Source: JBCDBY01 sp039182715 (lineage in GTDB: Bacteria; Planctomycetota; PLA2). From it: 11,328 nt of DNA. Below are positions 7,187 to 11,328 of the stretch, one piece after another; position 1 is the stretch's first letter; every line of letters begins with the position of its first letter. The notes under the pieces were generated by a model that worked only from the letters and a program-made list of their open reading frames with translations, was not told the DNA's origin and did no database searches. The translations under genes and the position numbers were made by a program. The stretch is from NCBI GenBank assembly GCA_039182715.1, contig JBCDBY010000139.1, positions 1 through 11,328 on the forward strand, given 5' to 3'.

Positions 7187-8091
7187 TTCTCTTCCTTCTT
7201 CTCTTCCTCTTTGTCGGCGTCCTCGCGCGTGCGCGCATCCGGCGGACGGTAGGCGGACTTCTCGGTCTTGTTGGCCTTCCTCTTCTCGAGGTAGGCGGCG
7301 CGCGCCTTCTTCAGCTCTTCGTTGAGCTTGAGCGGCTTGTACGTCTCGGCCGGGAGCTCCTTTTTCGAGATGACCACCTGCACGCGCGTCCCGGCGGGCG
7401 GGATGCGGATCGGGATCGCCTCGTAGGCGCCGTTGTCGAGCGAGCCGTCCTCGGTGGAGTCGACGACTGCCGTCCCGCTGTTGAGCACCGCGACGATGAG
7501 CCCGTCGAGTTCGGCACCGAAGTAGTTCTTGCCGTCGTGCTCGATGAGGATCGAACCGGTGTAGACGAACTGCGGCTCCATCGTGTGAACCGTCTTGAAG
7601 TTCCACAGCCAGTCGCCCATGTTGGCGCGCTTGGTCTTCTTGGTCTCCGGGTCGACCCACTCGGCGTAGACGTGCACCGTCTGGCCCTTGGGCGCGAACG
7701 TCTCGCCGGTCGTCTCGTCCCAGGAGAACGCCCGGCCCTTGCTGAAGCCGGCCGCCAGGAAGGCGTTGTTGATGGTCTGCGCCATGCCCTTGAGCGTGCC
7801 GCGCGGCCGCGGACCGTCGCCCTCGATCGGCCCGTCATCGAGCAGCACGATCGTCTCGTGCGCCTTGGCGGGAAAGATCGCCACGAGGAACTCGCAGGGT
7901 CCGCCGCCGCGGTAGGCGATTTCCCCCTCCGTGCGCACCTCCCCCTCCGACCAGGTGATGCGGAACTTCTTGCACTGCGCGGCGAAGTCCTCGGACTTGC
8001 GCAGCAGCGCGCCGATGTCGATGGCGGGCGCCTTTTTGTCCTCCGCGGGCGCGAAGGCGGCGAGCAGGAACAGGGGCAGGAAACGCCTCAT
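7183..8091 (-). CDS. Exported YdjY-domain protein
   Basis: This 302-residue protein starts with a short signal peptide (MRRFLPLFLLAAFAPA, likely cut near residue 16-17). The YdjY-type domain follows (about 40-245). Seen: PCEFLVAIFPAKAHETIVLLD (65-85), INNAFLAAGFSKGRAFSWD (107-125), FAPKGQTVHVYAEWVD (132-147), DWLWNFKTVHTMEPQFVYTGS (160-180), a second strand-rich part with GLIVAVLN and ALID-like TAVVDS. This order is typical of the domain in planctomycete exported proteins; its biochemical role is not established. The C-terminal 45 residues (258-302) are almost all Lys, Glu, Arg and Ala, ending in EEEKKEEK, which is an odd tail. ATG 8091 has AGGG about 9 bases upstream. It is 69 bases after the hydrolase gene, and its stop overlaps the next GTG. 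It most likely acts in the periplasm or cell surface. Confidence 0.85.
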   Translation of the reverse strand: MRRFLPLFLLAAFAPAEDKKAPAIDIGALLRKSEDFAAQCKKFRITWSEGEVRTEGEIAYRGGGPCEFLVAIFPAKAHETIVLLDDGPIEGDGPRPRGTLKGMAQTINNAFLAAGFSKGRAFSWDETTGETFAPKGQTVHVYAEWVDPETKKTKRANMGDWLWNFKTVHTMEPQFVYTGSILIEHDGKNYFGAELDGLIVAVLNSGTAVVDSTEDGSLDNGAYEAIPIRIPPAGTRVQVVISKKELPAETYKPLKLNEELKKARAAYLEKRKANKTEKSAYRPPDARTREDADKEEEKKEEK

Positions 8092-8128
8092 GGAATCAAC
8101 CCTACACGGACAAACGAAGAACCCGATG

Positions 8129-8148
8129 CAGGGGTCGAAACGCCCCTG
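8129..8148 (-). repeat. Short inverted repeat in the hydrolase-YdjY gap
   Basis: CAGGGG and CCCCTG form a six-pair stem around an eight-base loop in the 69-base gap between the hydrolase stop and the YdjY start. On the transcribed (minus) strand no T run follows, so it is not a convincing intrinsic terminator. It could be a weak attenuating or mRNA-processing hairpin, or chance in GC-rich DNA. Confidence 0.35.
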
Positions 8149-8160
8149 TACAAAACGCGA

Positions 8161-10260
8161 TCAGCGACCTGTCGGCGCCGGCAACAGCGTTTCCAGCGCC
8201 ACCCGCACCTCGGCGAAGATGCGCGGATCGCCCGGCCAGCCGCGAATTTCCGCGACCGGCCCCTGCACGCTCCGGATCACGGTGCCGCGCCCGCCCGCCG
8301 CCTTGACGCGCAGCTTCTCCAGGGTGGGCCGCACCGACACGTCGCGCAAGCGGCTGAGGGTGCCGCAGGCCGCGGCGGCGAGCGCGCGCGCGGCGGGCAG
8401 CGGGTTCTGGTTGGCGCGGTCGTAGATGACGGCGACGTCGTCGAGGAACACGCCCCCGAGCACGTGCGATGCAATCGCGGCAGCGCCCCCGCGCGGGTCG
8501 AACTGCCCGATGAGCGAGCAGGCGCGCGCCATGGTCGGCAGGATGCGCACCCAGTCGGAGTGGTCGACGCGACCGTTCTGCGCGCGCTGGTCGAGGTAGC
8601 GATGCCGATGCGCGAGGAAGCGGACGACCGCCGGGCCCGCTTCGACCGCGTCGATCTCGCCAAGCGCGTCCAGACCCGCGAGCAGCGCGGCCGAATCGCT
8701 CTCCATGAGCAGCAGCTTGCCGAGCGCGCCGACCGACGAGGTCGCCTTCCGTTCGCCGAGCACCTGCGCGCAATACCGGCGGACGTCGGGCGCGGTCTGA
8801 CCGCGCGTCATGATCTTCGCGACCGCGCGGTCGGTCTTGTCGTCCTCGAGCGCGACGAGGGCCGGCACCGCGCGCTCCGCCACGCCGCCGCCCGTCTTGA
8901 GCTGCTTGAGCAACTGCCGGAGGCGCGCGCCCTCCGCGCTCGCCTCTTCCGCGAGCTCGGGAAGCGGCGGCATGTACTTGCGCTCGTCCTTGGAGAGCTT
9001 GCGCAGGAACGACGACTGCGGCCGAACCGTGAGCTTCACGCGACCGCGGCCGCGCGCCAGGCGGCGCACGGCGAAGAACTCGAAGATGTCCTCGACCACG
9101 GCGCGCGGGAAGGCGTGCCCCTGGCCGCGCAGCTCGGTGTAGACGAAGTCGTCGCCGCTGCCGGCCAGCGGCTTCATCGCGCTGCGCACCGGCCCCACAA
9201 CGGTGCGCTGATCGTCGTCGGAGTGGTAGACGTAAAAGCCGGTGCGCGTCTTGATCAGGTCGGCAATACCGCGCACGCCGTACGACGCGGCGGGCGCGAT
9301 CGCGGCCCAGCGCTCCGGCGTGCGCGCGCCCTGCACCCAGGTCCCGCCGCCGCCCATGGAGTGCCCGACGAGGTAGATGCGGTTCTCGTCGATGTGATAG
9401 AGCGCGCAGATCTCGTCGAGAATCGCGTCGATGAGCGCGTTGTTGCGCGCGCCGCCCCAGCCCGCCTCGAGCGCGGTCGGGCAGACGCAGATCCAGCCGC
9501 GCCGCTCGCACTGGTTGCGGTAGAAGTTCATGGCCTGCCAGCCGTCGCCGACGACCAGCTTGCCGTCGGCGCCGCCGCGCCCACCGCCGTGCAGGCCGAT
9601 GACGAGCGGCGTCGGCCGCAGCGGGTCGTAACTCTCCGGCACCAGGAGCGTGTAGCGCGCGCCGGTCGCGAGCTTGTCGGCGCGCATGGTGACCGGTCGG
9701 TCCTTCTGCTCACCGCGCTTCTGCTGCTGCGAACGAAGCATGCGACGCAGCGCACGCTCGTCGTGGGGAAATGCGCGGTCGGCGCGAATCGCCTTCCACG
9801 CCTCGGCGCGCTTCTCCGCGTCGAACAGGTCGCGCACGAGCTGCTGCTGATCGGGCCAGCGGCCGCGCGGCGCCTTGGAGCCGAGCGCCTTGCGGGCGGC
9901 GGCGTGGTCGGGGTCGAGCCGCAGCGCCCGCTCGAGCGCCCACAGCCGCTGCGCCTTCAGCTTCTCCTCGGCGCACCAGGCGGCGAGCTCGACCAGCGCG
10001 TCGGCGCTTTCCGCCGCGGCGATGCGGCGCTCGAAGACCTGCTCGGGCGTCGGCCACGTGCGCACGATGCGCTTGACCTTCGACGCGGGCACGCGGACCA
10101 CGTCGAGCTGCATCTCCGGATGCGACGAGTTGTAGGGGTTGACCACCACCTCGCCCTCCTCCGAAACCACCTTCCCGACGAGCTTGCGGCCCCCCTTGAG
10201 GTAGACGACGTCCGCGTACGAAAACGAGCAGAGGAGAAGGAGAAGCGCGATCGGCCTCAT
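8161..10260 (-). CDS. Secreted multidomain alpha/beta hydrolase (esterase/depolymerase-like) with TPR-like and HEAT-like regions
   Basis: This 699-residue protein begins with a signal peptide (MRPIALLLLLCSFSYA, cleaved near residue 16). Residues 17-65 form a small beta domain of the DVVYLKGGRKLVGKVV kind seen at the start of many planctomycete exported proteins. Residues 71-127 are TPR-like (LAAWCAEEKL..A..WALERALRLDPDHAAARKALG). Residues about 185-400 are the hydrolase: HGGG oxyanion loop at 224-227, nucleophile S301 in GHSMGG, candidate acid D348-D350 (YHSDDDQRT), and catalytic H382 in GQGHAFP. This resembles phospholipase/carboxylesterase or PHB-depolymerase-like enzymes; the substrate is unknown. 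Residues about 435-690 are helical and HEAT-like (AVPALVALEDDKTDRAVAKIM, VGALGKLLLMESDSAALLAGLDALGEI). A 22-base gap separates it from the sigma factor stop, so both are probably co-transcribed. No ribosome site is obvious at ATG 10260. Confidence 0.9.
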   Translation of the reverse strand: MRPIALLLLLCSFSYADVVYLKGGRKLVGKVVSEEGEVVVNPYNSSHPEMQLDVVRVPASKVKRIVRTWPTPEQVFERRIAAAESADALVELAAWCAEEKLKAQRLWALERALRLDPDHAAARKALGSKAPRGRWPDQQQLVRDLFDAEKRAEAWKAIRADRAFPHDERALRRMLRSQQQKRGEQKDRPVTMRADKLATGARYTLLVPESYDPLRPTPLVIGLHGGGRGGADGKLVVGDGWQAMNFYRNQCERRGWICVCPTALEAGWGGARNNALIDAILDEICALYHIDENRIYLVGHSMGGGGTWVQGARTPERWAAIAPAASYGVRGIADLIKTRTGFYVYHSDDDQRTVVGPVRSAMKPLAGSGDDFVYTELRGQGHAFPRAVVEDIFEFFAVRRLARGRGRVKLTVRPQSSFLRKLSKDERKYMPPLPELAEEASAEGARLRQLLKQLKTGGGVAERAVPALVALEDDKTDRAVAKIMTRGQTAPDVRRYCAQVLGERKATSSVGALGKLLLMESDSAALLAGLDALGEIDAVEAGPAVVRFLAHRHRYLDQRAQNGRVDHSDWVRILPTMARACSLIGQFDPRGGAAAIASHVLGGVFLDDVAVIYDRANQNPLPAARALAAAACGTLSRLRDVSVRPTLEKLRVKAAGGRGTVIRSVQGPVAEIRGWPGDPRIFAEVRVALETLLPAPTGR

Positions 10261-10271
10261 CGGTGGGGATC

Positions 10272-10294
10272 ACAGACGGGGTTTACAGACGGGG
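10272..10294. repeat. Tandem copies of ACAGACGGGG at the sigma factor stop
   Basis: ACAGACGGGG occurs at 10272-10281 and again at 10285-10294, 13 bases apart. The second copy covers the last codons of the sigma gene and its stop; the first lies in the gap before the hydrolase start. It could be a small duplication or paired binding site. Chance cannot be excluded for ten bases. Confidence 0.5.
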
Positions 10295-11134
10295 ATCGCG
10301 GCCCGTGGCGAGGATGCGCGCGATCACATCCTTCAATACGGTCGCCTGCCCCCGCCTGCTGAGCCAATACGCGGAGGTTTCATCCGCCACCTTTTCGAGC
10401 ATCGCGTCGCGCACGCGGGAGAGCGAGCGGTGCAGCCGGTAGTTGACGCGCGGGGGCGTGACGTCGAGACGACGGGCGATCTCCGACTGCGCGACACCGT
10501 CGCCGAAGTGGAGCTTGAGGATCTCGAAGTCCGCCGGCGAGAGTTCGACCACCGCGTCCTCGAACGCCGCGGCGACCCGCTGACCATTCTCGGACGAAAT
10601 GAGCCGCTCGTAGGGCGATTCGCCGGAGGCCGGCTCCGCGTCGGGCCGCTCGAGCGTCTCCGGCGTCTTGCGCCGCGCCCCGTCGATGCGACGGTGGCGC
10701 ACGATGCGCGCGATGTAGCCGAGCAGGCTGCCGGTCCCGTCGTAGCCGCCCAGTTGGGTGGCATGCTTCCGGCTGGCGGGCGGGGGCAGCAGGTCGCCCG
10801 CGAGGCCGGCGGCGATCTCGTCCGCCTCGGCGGGCGACGCACCCCAGCTCAGCGCGGACGAGCGGATCGGCGGGCGGTAGAGCGCGTCCAGCCGCTCCCA
10901 GCAGCCGGAGACCTGCTCCTCGCACGCGCAGACCAGAAAAAAGTCGGCGGCCGGAAGCTCGCGGATCCAGTCGTGCGGCCCGCCGCTCGCGCCCGCCTCG
11001 AAACGCCGGTCGATGAGGGCCAAAAGACGGGCGGAATAGGCCTCCCAGGCCAAATCAAGGCCGGGATGCGCGGCACGTCCCTGCTCGTAGGATGCGCGCT
11101 GCAGCGCGTCCAGCTCCTCGCCCGACCCGGTCAT
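10283..11134 (-). CDS. Sigma-70-family (ECF-like) RNA polymerase sigma factor
   Basis: This 283-residue, likely regulatory, sigma factor directs RNA polymerase to a special promoter set. Residues 1-60 are an N-terminal extension. Region 2 spans about 62-156: ADFFLVCACEEQVSGCWERL, EADEIAAGLAGDLL, then LGGYDGTGSLLGYIARIVRHRRIDGARRK (128-156), the core- and -10-binding part. Region 4 spans about 185-248, with a helix-turn-helix in VAQSEIARRLDVTPPRVNYRLHRSLSRVRDAM (214-245). A 35-residue tail follows. The spacing and the FFLVCAC/YDGTGSL motifs recall sigma factors of Myxococcales and planctomycetes rather than compact ECF proteins. No anti-sigma gene is adjacent. ATG 11134 is the earliest start, because an in-frame TAA ends 10 bases upstream. 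The only purine-rich ribosome site (GGAGGGGG, 11154-11147) is unusually far away and lies inside inverted repeats. It probably heads the minus-strand operon and may control it. Confidence 0.9.
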   Translation of the reverse strand: MTGSGEELDALQRASYEQGRAAHPGLDLAWEAYSARLLALIDRRFEAGASGGPHDWIRELPAADFFLVCACEEQVSGCWERLDALYRPPIRSSALSWGASPAEADEIAAGLAGDLLPPPASRKHATQLGGYDGTGSLLGYIARIVRHRRIDGARRKTPETLERPDAEPASGESPYERLISSENGQRVAAAFEDAVVELSPADFEILKLHFGDGVAQSEIARRLDVTPPRVNYRLHRSLSRVRDAMLEKVADETSAYWLSRRGQATVLKDVIARILATGRDPRL

Positions 11135-11135
11135 G

Positions 11136-11191
11136 GCGGAAGTTTACCCCCTCCTTCCGGAGGAATTTCGCACAAGGGGGTTAACTTCCGC
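11136..11191 (-). promoter_or_regulatory. 17-base inverted repeat just upstream of the sigma factor start
   Basis: GCGGAAGTTTACCCCCT (11136-11152) is the reverse complement of AGGGGGTTAACTTCCGC (11175-11191) except at one position (11145 against 11182). The 22-base loop in between includes part of a second hairpin. The left arm ends one base from the ATG at 11134. As RNA it would hold the purine-rich ribosome site next to the start codon in a long stem; as DNA it would be a symmetric operator of two 17-base half-sites. The match is far beyond chance for so short a span. Confidence 0.8.
11150..11163 (-). promoter_or_regulatory. CCTCC-GGAA-GGAGG hairpin holding the possible ribosome site
   Basis: On the minus strand CCTCC (11163-11159), a GGAA loop of GNRA type (11158-11155) and GGAGG (11154-11150) make a tight five-pair hairpin that includes the only Shine-Dalgarno-like bases of the sigma gene. 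Its 3' arm shares three bases with the 17-base repeat arm, so the two foldings compete. Confidence 0.55.
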
Positions 11192-11327
11192 GCCCGATCC
11201 CCGTCTCAGTGTTGGATACAGGGAAGTTGAAGTAACCCATACTGGCATCGTGGGTGGAAAAGCCACCTAGTGCTACCGTTGAGAGTGCGTGCGCGACAGC
11301 ATCAAATACCGACATGCCCACCAGGTA
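11181..11327 (-). pseudogene. trkH: Truncated TrkH potassium-uptake subunit fragment
   Basis: Reading the minus strand from 11327 gives 48 residues and a stop at 11183-11181. The first 40 match the middle of TrkH, the membrane channel subunit of the Trk potassium system: GMSVFDAVAHALSTVA followed by LGGFSTHDASMGYF and NFPVSNT, very close to the gammaproteobacterial sequence, which includes the second selectivity-filter loop GGFSTHD. After residue 40 the similarity ends abruptly; ETGIGRGS and the stop are unrelated, so the C-terminal half is missing. By my count 63 of the 121 bases in 11208-11328 are G or C (52%), well below the neighbouring genes. Codons such as TTT, GTA, CTA and TCA also differ from neighbours. 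This could be a decayed transferred gene, a rearrangement breakpoint, or a chimeric contig end. The N-terminal half would lie outside the window. Confidence 0.8.
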
Positions 11328-11328
11328 A

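Noticed and set aside
8129..8148. Hairpin as intrinsic terminator between hydrolase and YdjY genes
   Set aside because: The stem is short and no T run follows on the transcribed strand.
7075..10362. A very long plus-strand open frame opposite the hydrolase, YdjY and membrane protein genes
   Set aside because: It is antisense to three genes with clear domains and consists of the Arg/His/Leu/Val-rich peptide typical of the mirror frame of GC-rich genes; no motif is recognisable.
11181..11327. The 48-codon frame as a small functional gene
   Set aside because: It matches the interior of TrkH, enters from beyond the window and ends in unrelated codons, so a truncated fragment explains it better.
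1..11328. CRISPR arrays, tRNA or rRNA genes, transposase genes
   Set aside because: I saw no regularly spaced repeats, no cloverleaf-like tRNA sequence, no rRNA signature and no transposase or integrase motif on either strand.

Overview
This is a GC-rich, gene-dense stretch of what looks like a Planctomycetota genome. The evidence is a YdjY-domain exported protein and a secreted hydrolase with an N-terminal small beta domain followed by a TPR-like helical stretch (residues 91-127), an arrangement typical of planctomycetes, plus a sigma-70-like factor of the Planctomycetes/Myxococcales kind. No 16S or other phylogenetic marker is present, so the phylum call is an inference. The window starts inside queA and ends inside a trkH fragment, so both ends are cut. 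No stretch over 300 bases lacks a gene.

Layout, left to right. (1) queA, minus strand, missing only its last few codons at the window edge. (2) From a 52-base divergent spacer, the plus strand carries a membrane GT2 glycosyltransferase (1053-2570), an HD-GYP response regulator (2648-3778) and three tiny two-helix membrane proteins (3800-4099, 4096-4404, 4401-4628). The three overlap by TTGA and GTGA and are visibly related to each other. (3) From the other side comes a long minus-strand run: sigma factor (11134-10283), secreted alpha/beta hydrolase (10260-8161), YdjY-domain protein (8091-7183), unknown three-helix membrane protein (7186-6347) and inositol-3-phosphate synthase (6350-5124). The last three are joined by GTGA and ATGA overlaps. 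A hairpin followed by T4 comes next, then a VOC-fold protein (4979-4617) whose end overlaps the end of the third small membrane protein.

How the parts may work together (inference). The plus-strand unit pairs a polysaccharide-type glycosyltransferase with a regulator whose output domain normally degrades cyclic di-GMP, which would fit control of an envelope or exopolysaccharide. The three small paralogues sit 21 bases after the regulator. The minus-strand unit looks like a sigma-factor-headed operon for exported and envelope proteins ending in inositol phosphate synthesis.

The most unusual points are the three paralogous hairpin membrane proteins, with a proline at residue 20 in all three and a shared C-terminal AA(S/T)A...ASR helix. 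Next is a 17-base inverted repeat, plus a competing GNRA-loop hairpin, directly ahead of the sigma-factor start codon. Last is an abrupt junction near position 11207, where a lower-GC fragment of a gammaproteobacterial-type TrkH is cut off. That junction may be a real rearrangement or a chimeric contig end.
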